From the NCBI GenBank assembly GCA_017548275.1, contig JAFZAH010000011.1, positions 1 through 64,000 on the forward strand: a stretch of DNA of 64,000 nt, written 5' to 3'. Positions 38,232-46,573 of the stretch are shown piece by piece; the first letter of the stretch is position 1; every line of letters starts with the position of its first letter. A program made the position numbers and the translations under genes. The notes below the pieces were generated by a model that saw only the letters and a program-made list of their open reading frames with translations, was not told the origin of the DNA and ran no database searches. This stretch comes from Prevotella sp. (GTDB lineage Bacteria > Bacteroidota > Bacteroidia > Bacteroidales > Bacteroidaceae).

Positions 38232-38259
38232 ATTGTTTGTCGTTATTTGACAGGTAATC

Positions 38260-38300
38260 ACTCCCCTCGCCCCTTGGAGAGGGGTCGGGGGTGAGGCTTT
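38260..38300. repeat. GC-rich palindromic intergenic repeat, copy 5
   Basis: CCCCTCGCCCCTTGGAGAGG then GGTCGGGGGTGAGGCTTTTT, adjoining the pckA stop codon. Confidence 0.8.
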
Positions 38301-39923
38301 TTACAGTTTCGGACCTGCTGCCACGAGAGCCTTACCGGCTTCGTTGCCCTCGTATTTCACGAAGTTCTTGATGAAGCGGCTGGCCAAATCTTTGGCTTTC
38401 TCGTCCCATTCGGCACGGTTCTGATAGGTGTCGCGAGGATCGAGGATGCCCCATGCCACGCCGTCCAACTCTGTGGGCACTTCGAAGTTGAAGTACGGGA
38501 TGCGCTTGGTGGGAGCCTTCAGGATGGCACCGCCCAGGATAGCGTCGATGATGCCGCGGGTATCCTTGATGCTGATGCGCTTGCCAGTGCCGTTCCAACC
38601 TGTGTTCACCAGATAAGCCTTGGCACCGCTCTTCTCCATGCGCTTCACCAGTTCCTCAGCATACTTGGTAGGATGCAACTCGAGGAAAGCCTGGCCGAAA
38701 CAAGCCGAGAAGGTGGGAGTGGGCTCAGTGATACCGCGCTCAGTACCTGCCAACTTAGCGGTGAATCCGCTCAGGAAGTAATATTTGGTCTGCTCGGGGT
38801 CGAGGATAGACACAGGAGGCAGCACGCCGAATGCGTCAGCGCTCAGGAAGATGACATTCTCAGCGGCGGGACCGGCGCTCTTGCCGTAGATGGGCTTCAC
38901 AATCTTCTCGATGTGCTCGATAGGATAACTCACACGGGTGTTCTCGGTCACGCTCTTGTCGGCGAAGTCAATCTTGCCGTCTTCTGCCACGGTGACGTTC
39001 TCCAACAGTGCGTCGCGACGGATAGCGTTGTAGATGTCGGGCTCGCTCTCTTTGTCGAGGTTGATAACCTTCGCATAGCAGCCGCCCTCGAAGTTGAACA
39101 CGCCATTGTCGTCCCATCCGTGCTCGTCGTCACCGATAAGCAGACGTTTCGGGTCGGTCGAAAGAGTGGTCTTGCCTGTGCCGGAGAGACCGAAGAAGAT
39201 AGCGGTGTTCTTGCCTTCCATGTCGGTGTTGGCAGAGCAGTGCATGGCTGCGATACCCTGCAACGGCAGGAAATAGTTCATCATCGAGAACATACCTTTC
39301 TTCATCTCACCACCATACCAGGTGTTGATGATGCACTGCTCGCGGCTGGTGGTGTTGAATGCCACACAAGTCTCGCTACGCAGACCCAGTTCCTTGTAGT
39401 TCTCCACGACGGCCTTAGAGGCATTGTAGATAACGAAGTTGGGCTCGAACGACTCCAGATCCTCTTCATTAGGCTGGATGAACATGTTCTTCACAAAGTG
39501 AGCCTGCCAAGCCACCTCCATGATGAAACGCACAGCCAGACGGGTGCCTTCATTGGCTCCGCAGAATGCGTCAACCACATAGAGTTTCTTGTTACAAAGT
39601 TCCTTCACGGCGATTTCCTTCACCTTGCCCCAGACCTCTTCGCTCATGGGGTGGTTGTCGTTGGGATAAGCCTCGGTGGTCCACCACACTTTGTCGTGGC
39701 TCTGGGCATCGTCAACGATGTATTTATCTTTAGGCGAACGACCGGTATAGATACCAGTCATCACATTCACGGCGTCAAGTTCTGTCACCTGACCCTTGTC
39801 AAAACCAGTAAGACCTTCTTTGGTCTCCTCCTCAAACAAAACCTCGTAAGAAGGATTGTAAAGCACTTCGGTAGTACCGGTGATACCGTACTTCTCCAAA
39901 ACTGACTTGTCAAACTTTGCCAT
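38301..39923 (-). CDS. pckA: Phosphoenolpyruvate carboxykinase (ATP)
   Basis: 540 aa, full length. Signatures: the N-terminal [15 protein letters not shown], kinase P-loop [15 protein letters not shown], the metal-binding [21 protein letters not shown] and the C-terminal nucleotide-site [21 protein letters not shown]. It interconverts oxaloacetate and PEP; in succinate-producing Bacteroidales it often runs in the CO2-fixing direction. It is monocistronic between its own promoter (40042) and terminator (38199). Confidence 0.97.
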   Translation of the reverse strand: MAKFDKSVLEKYGITGTTEVLYNPSYEVLFEEETKEGLTGFDKGQVTELDAVNVMTGIYTGRSPKDKYIVDDAQSHDKVWWTTEAYPNDNHPMSEEVWGKVKEIAVKELCNKKLYVVDAFCGANEGTRLAVRFIMEVAWQAHFVKNMFIQPNEEDLESFEPNFVIYNASKAVVENYKELGLRSETCVAFNTTSREQCIINTWYGGEMKKGMFSMMNYFLPLQGIAAMHCSANTDMEGKNTAIFFGLSGTGKTTLSTDPKRLLIGDDEHGWDDNGVFNFEGGCYAKVINLDKESEPDIYNAIRRDALLENVTVAEDGKIDFADKSVTENTRVSYPIEHIEKIVKPIYGKSAGPAAENVIFLSADAFGVLPPVSILDPEQTKYYFLSGFTAKLAGTERGITEPTPTFSACFGQAFLELHPTKYAEELVKRMEKSGAKAYLVNTGWNGTGKRISIKDTRGIIDAILGGAILKAPTKRIPYFNFEVPTELDGVAWGILDPRDTYQNRAEWDEKAKDLASRFIKNFVKYEGNEAGKALVAAGPKL

Positions 39924-40041
39924 TTTTCTCGTATGTATTTAATTGTGAATAATATCCTAAAACGTGCTTAAAATGAAGTTACTCCGTCCAAAAATATATG
40001 CTCAATTTCACTTTTAACTTTTCACTTCTTAAAAACCGCTG

Positions 40042-40049
40042 CAAAGTTA
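40042..40049 (-). promoter_or_regulatory. -7 box of pckA
   Basis: Minus-strand TAACTTTG fits TAnnTTTG and is followed by CAGCGG. It would give a 5' leader of about 115 nt before the ATG at 39923. Confidence 0.5.
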
Positions 40050-40180
40050 GTAAAAAATCATCGCATAAAGTGTATTTGCACACCAAAAAAACGATGTGCA
40101 ATACGCGTTTTTTGGTTAAACTTTATAAAAATCTACTGACAGGACCGCATTTTGTCACACGCAGTTTACAAAAAACATTA

Positions 40181-40257
40181 TCTTTGCATTCTAGAATATC
40201 TAGAATAATCTAGAACATCTAATCTATCAACTCCCAAACAACCAAACGACCAAATCC
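40181..40257 (+). promoter_or_regulatory. upp promoter and repeat-built leader
   Basis: Plus-strand TATCTTTG starts near 40181, with a TTTG about 24 nt upstream. The leader then consists of iterated TCTAGAATA / TCTAGAATAA / TCTAGAACA units and a CCAAACAACCAAACGACCAA run up to the ATG at 40258. The CTAGA iterations could be an operator; the second run resembles that in front of the gene at 52804. Confidence 0.5.
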
Positions 40258-40914
40258 ATGAATATCATCAACCTGTCTGAACAGAACAGCATCCTCAACC
40301 TCTATATGGCTGAGTTACGTGACAAAAGTTACCAGCGTAACCGTATGTTGTTCCGCCACAACATCGAGCGGGTGGGACAACTAATGGCTTTCGAACTGTC
40401 GAAGACCTTAGAATATAAGCCCAAAACGGTGACGACACCCCTCGGGACGTCGGAGATATACCTGCCGAAGGATGACCTGCTCATTGCTACCGTGTTACGT
40501 GCTGGCCTGCCGTTCCATGAGGGTTTCTTGCGGGTGTTCGACCATGCCGACAACGCCTTTGTGTCGGCATACCGCATGTACACCAACCGCGAACATACCG
40601 AGGTGGGCGTGCATGCCGAGTATATGGCTTCGCCGAGCGTGAAAGGTAAGACATTGCTGATTGTCGACCCCATGCTGGCCACAGGAGGTTCGATGGCCGC
40701 CGCCATTGAGGCTCTGTTGAAGACCGGAAAACCCAAGCGGATACATATCGCCTGCGTCATCGCTGTGCAGGAGGGTTTGGATGTGATAAAGACTGTGTTG
40801 CCCGACGATGCCACCGTCTGGTGCGCCGCCATCGACCCGGGCATGAACGAGCACAAATACATCGTCCCCGGTTTCGGCGACGCCGGCGACCTCTGCTACG
40901 GCGAGAAGTTATAA
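40258..40914 (+). CDS. upp: Uracil phosphoribosyltransferase
   Basis: 218 aa. The type I phosphoribosyltransferase PRPP loop VDPMLATGGSMAAAIEAL is intact. TVLRAGLPFHEGFLRVFDHAD and the C-terminal uracil-binding YIVPGFGDAGDLCYGEK fit Upp. It salvages uracil to UMP. Monocistronic on the plus strand. Confidence 0.95.
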   Translation: MNIINLSEQNSILNLYMAELRDKSYQRNRMLFRHNIERVGQLMAFELSKTLEYKPKTVTTPLGTSEIYLPKDDLLIATVLRAGLPFHEGFLRVFDHADNAFVSAYRMYTNREHTEVGVHAEYMASPSVKGKTLLIVDPMLATGGSMAAAIEALLKTGKPKRIHIACVIAVQEGLDVIKTVLPDDATVWCAAIDPGMNEHKYIVPGFGDAGDLCYGEKL

Positions 40915-40928
40915 GATTTTCATCTTTC

Positions 40929-41155
40929 GCAATCTCCGCTTGCTCCGTAGATAGAGGGAGTTAGATGAAGATAGAAGGAGATAAAAGACATTAGTTTTGC
41001 CGCAGAAATGCCACAGACAGAGTATTGTCTTCTATCTTCCGCCACTAAAGCGGCGAGTAATCGAGTGCAATCAAACTTGTTTGAATTGCTAAGCGAAAGC
41101 CGGTTCAACGAAGTAAAAGCAGCTATCTCCCTTTATCTTCCTATATCTTCTTAAC
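40929..41155. repeat. Intergenic region with inverted GATAGAAGGAGATA-type ends
   Basis: Left: AGATGAAGATAGAAGGAGATA (40963-40983 region); right: TATCTCCCTTTATCTTCC with TATATCTTCTT (41131-41153 region). The two ends are imperfect inverted repeats, bracketing about 140 bp with no credible gene. It resembles a small MITE-like element upstream of the LRR gene. Confidence 0.45.
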
Positions 41156-41168
41156 CGAATCTTGAATT

Positions 41169-42461
41169 ATGAAGAAATTGTTTACCTTGGGGCTGGTGCT
41201 CTGCGCATGTTTGCAGGCATTGGCGTATGAATGGACCGACAGCGATGGTATGATTTGGTCTTTCGATATCAGCGGCACGAAAGCGACAAATATCAAACCC
41301 GCAAAACTCATCTATGGCGATGTCGTCATCCCTTCGACTGTATATGTAGATGATACAGAATATACCGTGGTGAGCATCGGTGGAAACGCATTCTCATACA
41401 AGGGTCTGACGAGCGCAGTCATCCCGGAAGGTATTACGAGCATCGGCGATTCCGCGTTCTACACTTGTTCTCATATGGCAAGTGTGGCCTTTCCCTCGAC
41501 CTTGACAACCATCGGCATTAGGACCTTTGCCCGCTGCTCAAGTCTGTCGGAGGTGACCATCCCGAAAAGCGTGAAGGGAATCGGTCTCAATGCATTTGCT
41601 GATTGCTCAAGTTTGAAAAAAGTAATTGTGCCCAATATCAAGGCATGGTGTAAGGTTAATTTTGCTAATTCTCAAGCCAATCCTTTACATAATGGCGGGC
41701 GGATTTATCGCAATGAGTCTTCAGAAATAACAAAGTTAGTTATCCCCTCAGGGGTGTCGAGCATCAGTCCTTATGCGTTCCAAAACTGTTTGGGTCTGAA
41801 GAGCATAACCCTCTCAAATGGAGTGAAAACCATCGGTGATTACGCTTTCTCCAACTGCACCAATCTGACAAACCTGTCTCTTCCTTCAAGTGTTACTAAA
41901 ATCGGCAGTTTTGCTTTCTACCATTGCTTAAAACTGACAAGTCTGACCATACCCTCCGGTGTGACGAGTATGGGTGAAGGTGTGTTTTGTGATTGTATCG
42001 GCCTGACCTCTGTAGATATTAAGGAGGGAGCCACGACAATAGGTGATGCTGCGTTCTCCTACTGCGAGAATATTGCAACCCTGACCATTCCCTCTAGCGT
42101 GACTTACATCGGACTCGAAGCATTTGACCGTTGTGACCATCTGCTTGTCATTTATTGTCATATCGTGAACCCGCCGGAAATCGATGTCCATGCGTTCTCT
42201 CAAAGCCGATGGGCCACACTCTATATTCCCTACGGCTGCAAAACAACCTACCAGAATATGGAAAATTGGTGTCTTTTTAAGGAAATCATCGAGATGGATG
42301 CTCCAGGAGAGGATTTGGGTGTCATCACAAACATGGTTGATTATACTACCGATGATACCAAGGTATATGACCAGAACGGCCGACGCCAACCGACAATGCG
42401 CCATGGCGTGAACATCATCAAGATGAAGGATGGATCTACGAGAAAAGTCCTGATGAAATAA
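41169..42461 (+). CDS. BspA-like leucine-rich repeat surface protein
   Basis: 430 aa with a signal peptide (MKKLFTLGLVLCACLQALA). Residues about 65-345 contain roughly ten LRR_5 (BspA/TpLRR-type) repeats of about 23 residues with the pattern 'LTSVxIPxGVTSIGxxAFxxC' (e.g. GLTSAVIPEGITSIGDSAFY; LTSLTIPSGVTSMGEGVF). The tail KVYDQNGRRQPTMRHGVNI with KMKDGSTRKVLMK matches the sorting-like tails in this window. Such proteins act as adhesins in related oral and gut bacteria; the partner here is unknown. Confidence 0.88.
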   Translation: MKKLFTLGLVLCACLQALAYEWTDSDGMIWSFDISGTKATNIKPAKLIYGDVVIPSTVYVDDTEYTVVSIGGNAFSYKGLTSAVIPEGITSIGDSAFYTCSHMASVAFPSTLTTIGIRTFARCSSLSEVTIPKSVKGIGLNAFADCSSLKKVIVPNIKAWCKVNFANSQANPLHNGGRIYRNESSEITKLVIPSGVSSISPYAFQNCLGLKSITLSNGVKTIGDYAFSNCTNLTNLSLPSSVTKIGSFAFYHCLKLTSLTIPSGVTSMGEGVFCDCIGLTSVDIKEGATTIGDAAFSYCENIATLTIPSSVTYIGLEAFDRCDHLLVIYCHIVNPPEIDVHAFSQSRWATLYIPYGCKTTYQNMENWCLFKEIIEMDAPGEDLGVITNMVDYTTDDTKVYDQNGRRQPTMRHGVNIIKMKDGSTRKVLMK

Positions 42462-42585
42462 GAGAGCGGTTATCCAGGATACTTGTATACGCCAGCGACA
42501 ACCTGCAACAGAATGGCTACGTCCCGAAAAAAACGACCTTTATTGTTGTCATGCCACCTCCTGAAGAGGGACTTGAGTTGAGACT

Positions 42586-43593
42586 TTACTTCACCTCCCA
42601 AGTGTCATTGGTTTCGAGCAGTTCCATGAAGTTGTGATATTTCTTCTGGGCGCTGACCTGGGCAATCTGCTCGTGTACGGCGGCCTCGTAGGTGGGGGCA
42701 GCCACGTCACGAATCACGCCGAGAGCCACGGGGAAACCGTTCTCCGGATCCATCATGGCGAGTTTCAGTTGCAGGGTGTTGTCCTCGCAGTGAGCGTCAT
42801 GAACAAGGATATCGTCCATTGTGATACCGTCCTCGCCAATCTTCACCACCTTCAGGCCGAAGCCCTCCTGCACCAGACCGAACTCATTGTTCTCACCGAA
42901 CACGAGTTTCTCGCCGTGACGCACGTAGATGGCGTTCTTCTTACGGCCCTCTTTGTTATAGACCGAGTCGTGGGTGCCGTTGTTGAAGATGACGCAGTTT
43001 TGCAGTATCTCACACACGGCGGCTCCCTTGTGCTGGTAGGCTGCCTTGAGGATATCGACCGTTCCCTGCGCATCGGTGGCCACGGCACGGGCGAAGAAAC
43101 GACCGCGTGCGCCAAAGCACAACTCTGCCGGACGGAAGGGGTCTTCTACGGTGCCGTAGGGGCTTGACTTCGACACGAATCCGCGGGGACTGGTCGGTGA
43201 GTACTGACCTTTGGTCAGACCGTAGATGCGGTTGTTGAGCAATATCATGTTGAGGTCGATATTGCGACGCATGGCGTGGATAAAGTGGTTACCACCGATG
43301 GCGAGTCCGTCACCGTCGCCCGATACCTGCCAGATGGTCAGGTCGGGGTTAGCCACCTTAGCGCCCGTGGCGATGGCTGCCGCACGACCATGGATGGTCT
43401 GCATGGCGTAAGTATTGACATAATAGGGCAGACGGCTGCTGCATCCTATACCCGAGATGACCGCCATCTCATGTGGTGCCACACCCACCTCGGCCATCGC
43501 CTTATGCAATGAAGCGAGGAAGAAATGGTCGCCGCACCCCGGACACCAACGCGGCTGACCTTTTTTATAATCGGAAGCCTGAAATTCTTTCAT
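42586..43593 (-). CDS. korB: 2-oxoglutarate (2-oxoacid):ferredoxin oxidoreductase, beta subunit
   Basis: 335 aa. The TPP-binding domain carries CPGCGDHFFLASLHKA at the start, SGIGCSSRLPYYVNTYAM and the metal/TPP motif VSGDGDGLAIGGNH with a downstream NN. It pairs with the alpha subunit at 44256-46103 to convert 2-oxoglutarate plus CoA to succinyl-CoA, or the reverse, using ferredoxin. In most genomes the two genes are adjacent; here an unrelated gene and repeats lie between. Confidence 0.93.
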   Translation of the reverse strand: MKEFQASDYKKGQPRWCPGCGDHFFLASLHKAMAEVGVAPHEMAVISGIGCSSRLPYYVNTYAMQTIHGRAAAIATGAKVANPDLTIWQVSGDGDGLAIGGNHFIHAMRRNIDLNMILLNNRIYGLTKGQYSPTSPRGFVSKSSPYGTVEDPFRPAELCFGARGRFFARAVATDAQGTVDILKAAYQHKGAAVCEILQNCVIFNNGTHDSVYNKEGRKKNAIYVRHGEKLVFGENNEFGLVQEGFGLKVVKIGEDGITMDDILVHDAHCEDNTLQLKLAMMDPENGFPVALGVIRDVAAPTYEAAVHEQIAQVSAQKKYHNFMELLETNDTWEVK

Positions 43594-43616
43594 ACTATTT
43601 TATTATTTACTGTTGA

Positions 43617-43700
43617 TTATTTTTCCCACTGCGAATTTTACGAATTGAACGAATTATTCACTTGCTGATATTTTCGAATTAGGCGAATTGGTTATAGTAG
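43617..43700. repeat. Iterated GAATT/ACGAATT repeats, 3' side of the GxxExxY gene
   Basis: Loose tandem units such as GCGAATTTTACGAATTGAAC, GAATTATTC and TCGAATTAGGCGAATTGG. They mirror a denser block at 44130-44252. Confidence 0.6.
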
Positions 43701-43724
43701 CGTACACTCAAAACCGAATTTAGG

Positions 43725-44123
43725 TTATTGACGTAAACGGTTGGGATATCTCTCAAACCGTAATGACAATTCTCCGAAGTTGATGAGAATAGACAGTTCG
43801 TAACCAGACACTTTCGAATAGTTGATGGCTTGTGAACGACACATATCATCAAGTTCTCTCAATGCTTTCAATTCAACGATAATCTTATCATAACAGATGA
43901 AATCTGGAACATACTTGGTAGGTAACTCCACACCTTGATAAACAACTTTTAATTCTGTTTCTCTCAGATAAGGTATGCCTCTTTTCTGCAATTCCACTTC
44001 AAAAGCGTCTTGATAGACTTTTTCTGAGAAGCCACACCCCAACAAACGATGCACTGTCATAGCGGCACCGACAATTGCATGCGATTCTTCAGGAAAGACT
44101 AAATCCGCTTTGTAATATGCCAT
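43725..44123 (-). CDS. GxxExxY family protein
   Basis: 132 aa. The signature is clear: LLGCGFSEKVYQDAFEVEL (GxxExxY), RGIPYLRETELKVVYQG and a PD-(D/E)XK-like core DFICYDKIIVELKAL. The family is common in Bacteroidetes and repeat-flanked copies are frequent; its role is unknown, and a nuclease fold is suggested by the D...E-x-K. It lies between korA and korB in the same orientation, flanked by AATTCG-type repeats, and could have been inserted there. Confidence 0.88.
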   Translation of the reverse strand: MAYYKADLVFPEESHAIVGAAMTVHRLLGCGFSEKVYQDAFEVELQKRGIPYLRETELKVVYQGVELPTKYVPDFICYDKIIVELKALRELDDMCRSQAINYSKVSGYELSILINFGELSLRFERYPNRLRQ

Positions 44124-44129
44124 CTCTGA

Positions 44130-44252
44130 TTATTCGTATAATTCGCCTATGACACTTAATTCGTGAAATTCGTAGTCGATGATGCTTTCATTCGTGAAAT
44201 TCGTAATCAATAACTCTTAATTCGTTGAATTCGTATAATTCGTAGTCATTGA
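44130..44252. repeat. Iterated AATTCGTGAAATTCGTA repeats, 5' side of the GxxExxY gene
   Basis: About three units of roughly 30 bp, each with AATTCGTGAAATTCGTAGTC or AATTCGTATAATTCGTAGTC and ending in a short variable part. They sit between the GxxExxY start and the korA stop. Confidence 0.7.
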
Positions 44253-44255
44253 CAC

Positions 44256-46103
44256 TCACTTTAGAAGTTGCTCGAACGAAGAGACTAGTTCTGACACTAC
44301 GAACGGTTGTCCTTTGACTTCGTTGTACTGGTAGGGGACGAAACCGTCGACTTTGGTGCGCAGATATGCGGCGAACTGACCGAGATTCTGTTCGGCCACC
44401 ACCAACTTCGGGTAACGTTTCAGCACCTCAGCCGTATTGGCAGGCAGCGGGTTGATGAACTCGAAGTGGGCGTGAGCCACCTTGTGACCCTTGGCGCGCA
44501 ACTCCTCCATAGCAGAGTAGAGATGGCCGTAGGTGCCGCCGAAACCGACAATCAGCAGTTCGGCATCGTCCACATCGCCGGTCACCTCCACGTCGGGCAC
44601 GGGGATACGCGCCACCTTCTCGGCACGCAGATGACACATCTCGTTGTGGTTCTCGGGCTCGGTGCTGATGGCACCGGTCTTACCGTCCTTCTCCAGTCCG
44701 CCGAGGATATGGGTGTAACCCTCCTGACCGGGGATGGCCCAATAACGCACCAGCGACTCCTCGTCGCGGCGATACGGGGTGTAATTGCCCTTCATCTCTT
44801 CTGTAGCGTAGTGCGGACGTATCTCTGGCAGTTCGTCGATATTCGGCAGTTTCCATGCCGCGGAACCGTTAGCCACAAACGCGTCGGTGAGCAATACCAC
44901 AGGAGTCAGGTGCTCCAAAGCCATCTTCGCTGCAGCATACACCGCGTCGAAACAGTTGGTGGGTGATGTGGCGGCTATGACGGGCATCGGCGACTCGCCG
45001 TTACGGCCGTAAAGCACCTGCAACAGGTCGGTCTGCTCGCTCTTTGTGGGCAGACCCGTCGAGGGACCACCGCGCTGCACATCGATGATGACCAGCGGCA
45101 ACTCGTCGATCACAGCGAGGTTCATCGCCTCTGATTTCAGACAGATACCGGGACCGGAGGTCGAGGTGGCTGCCAATGCGCCGGCGAACGAAGCGCCGAT
45201 AGCAGAAGCGCAACCGGAAATCTCGTCCTCGCACTGCACAGTCATCACACCACATGACTTGTGCTTCGACAGTTCATGCAGGATGTCGGTGGCGGGGGTG
45301 ATGGGATAAGAACCGAGGAAGAGACGCAAGCCGGCTTTCTCTGCAGCGGCTATCAGACCGTATGCCGTGGCTTTGTTGCCCGTGATGTCCATATAGCGGC
45401 CCTTCACCTTCGTTTTCGACTCTATGCGGTAGGTGGCAGGCACGGAGGCATGTACGTTATGCCCATAGTTATAACCGGCCTGCACCACTTTGATGTTATT
45501 CTCTGCGATGGCAGGTTTCTTGGCGAACTTCTCGCGCAGGAAATTGGCCACAAGGTCCAAGTCGCGGTTGAACAACCAACACACCAGACCCAGTGCGAAC
45601 ATATTGCGGCACTTGAGGATGGCTTTGTTGTCCATGCCACTATCGGCCAGACAGTCTTTCACCATCGTGGTCAACGGGCATTGCACCACGCGGTCGGGAT
45701 CGATGCCCATCTCACCGAGATAGTCGTCGGTGGCGAACTGCGCCTTCTTCAGGTCGTTCGGACCGAAACTGTCGGTGTCGATGATGATGGTGGCCTGGGG
45801 TTTCGAATACTTGTACTGTGTCTTCAGCGCGGCGGCGTTCATCGCCACCAGCACATCGCACAAATCGCCGGGAGTATAGACTTTTCCCTCGCCGATATGT
45901 ACCTGAAATCCGCTCACACCCGTCAGCGAGCCTTGCGGGGCGCGGATGTCAGCGGGATAGTCGGGAAACGTAGAAATGCCATTGCCGACGGTTGCCGACA
46001 CGGTTGAGAAGATGTTACCCGCCAGTTGCATGCCGTCGCCGGAGTCGCCGGAGAACCGCACCACTACCTGGTCGAGTTCTTTCACTTCCAAATTTTCTGC
46101 CAT
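44256..46103 (-). CDS. korA: 2-oxoglutarate (2-oxoacid):ferredoxin oxidoreductase, alpha subunit (gamma-alpha fusion)
   Basis: 615 aa. The N-terminal ~190 residues are the gamma domain (VVRFSGDSGDGMQLAGNIFS ... AALKTQYKYSKP). From about 205 the alpha domain follows (NKATAYGLIAAAEKAGLRLFLGSYPITPATDILHEL; VQCEDEISGCASAIGASFAG; RGGPSTGLPTKSEQTDLLQVLYG). The C-terminal ~150 residues are a transketolase-like domain (LLIVGFGGTYGHLYSAMEEL). It needs the beta subunit (42586-43593) for TPP binding. Confidence 0.94.
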   Translation of the reverse strand: MAENLEVKELDQVVVRFSGDSGDGMQLAGNIFSTVSATVGNGISTFPDYPADIRAPQGSLTGVSGFQVHIGEGKVYTPGDLCDVLVAMNAAALKTQYKYSKPQATIIIDTDSFGPNDLKKAQFATDDYLGEMGIDPDRVVQCPLTTMVKDCLADSGMDNKAILKCRNMFALGLVCWLFNRDLDLVANFLREKFAKKPAIAENNIKVVQAGYNYGHNVHASVPATYRIESKTKVKGRYMDITGNKATAYGLIAAAEKAGLRLFLGSYPITPATDILHELSKHKSCGVMTVQCEDEISGCASAIGASFAGALAATSTSGPGICLKSEAMNLAVIDELPLVIIDVQRGGPSTGLPTKSEQTDLLQVLYGRNGESPMPVIAATSPTNCFDAVYAAAKMALEHLTPVVLLTDAFVANGSAAWKLPNIDELPEIRPHYATEEMKGNYTPYRRDEESLVRYWAIPGQEGYTHILGGLEKDGKTGAISTEPENHNEMCHLRAEKVARIPVPDVEVTGDVDDAELLIVGFGGTYGHLYSAMEELRAKGHKVAHAHFEFINPLPANTAEVLKRYPKLVVAEQNLGQFAAYLRTKVDGFVPYQYNEVKGQPFVVSELVSSFEQLLK

Positions 46104-46148
46104 AATTGTGTTTTATTATATGATTTGATGTGAATTTTACCCTGAAGG

Positions 46149-46195
46149 GAAGTTAAAGAAGTTAAGGAAGTTACCGCTCGCTTCGTTCGCTAACA
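46149..46195. repeat. 'gaagttaaagaagttaagg' intergenic repeat, copy 2
   Basis: GAAGTTAAAGAAGTTAAGG, then AAGTTACCGCTCGCTTCGTT and CGCTAACA, matching 38017-38064 with few changes. It lies upstream of korA. Confidence 0.75.
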
Positions 46196-46419
46196 AGTTA
46201 AAGACAACAGTCTGTTGAGCGGCAATATAAGGGCGTACCTCTTAAATCGGCTGCAAAGGTCGAAAAATAATTTGACGTGGCAAAATGTTTTAGCATAAAA
46301 ATACGGTTTATGCATAAATTATCACAATTTACTGCATTTTTATAGAAAATCACCGTTCTGAAACCAAAACGGTGGTTGTAAATTCACAATTGACAATTGC
46401 AATTGACAATGCACAATTT

Positions 46420-46535
46420 ATACGCTAACGGAGAACTATTGTCTAAACTCCTAGACTCCCAAACTTCTAAATTCCCAAAAAACTATTGTCTAAACTCCTA
46501 GGCTCCTAAACTTCTAAACTCCAAAAAACCAAACT
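46420..46535. repeat. 'ggagttcagg'-family repeat block, inverted, upstream of korA
   Basis: CGCTAACGGAGAACTATTG then TCTAAACTCCTAGACTCCC, repeated about 50 bp later. It is the reverse complement of the block at 16898-16977. The rest of 46196-46419 is AT-rich with CAATTGACAATTG runs and no gene. Confidence 0.65.
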
Positions 46536-46548
46536 CCAAAAACAAAAA

Positions 46549-46568
46549 ATCCCCTCTTTTGAGGGGAT
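46549..46568 (-). terminator. Intrinsic terminator of the nucleoside kinase gene
   Basis: ATCCCCTCTTTTGAGGGGAT: an 8-bp stem with a 4-nt loop, followed on the minus strand by TTTTTTG, 6 nt after the kinase stop. Confidence 0.8.
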
Positions 46569-46573
46569 CAAAA

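Noticed and set aside
40920-41108. Minus-strand 62-codon frame between upp and the LRR gene
   Set aside because: It lies within a repeat-bounded gap, has no recognisable signal or motif, and its composition follows the repeats.
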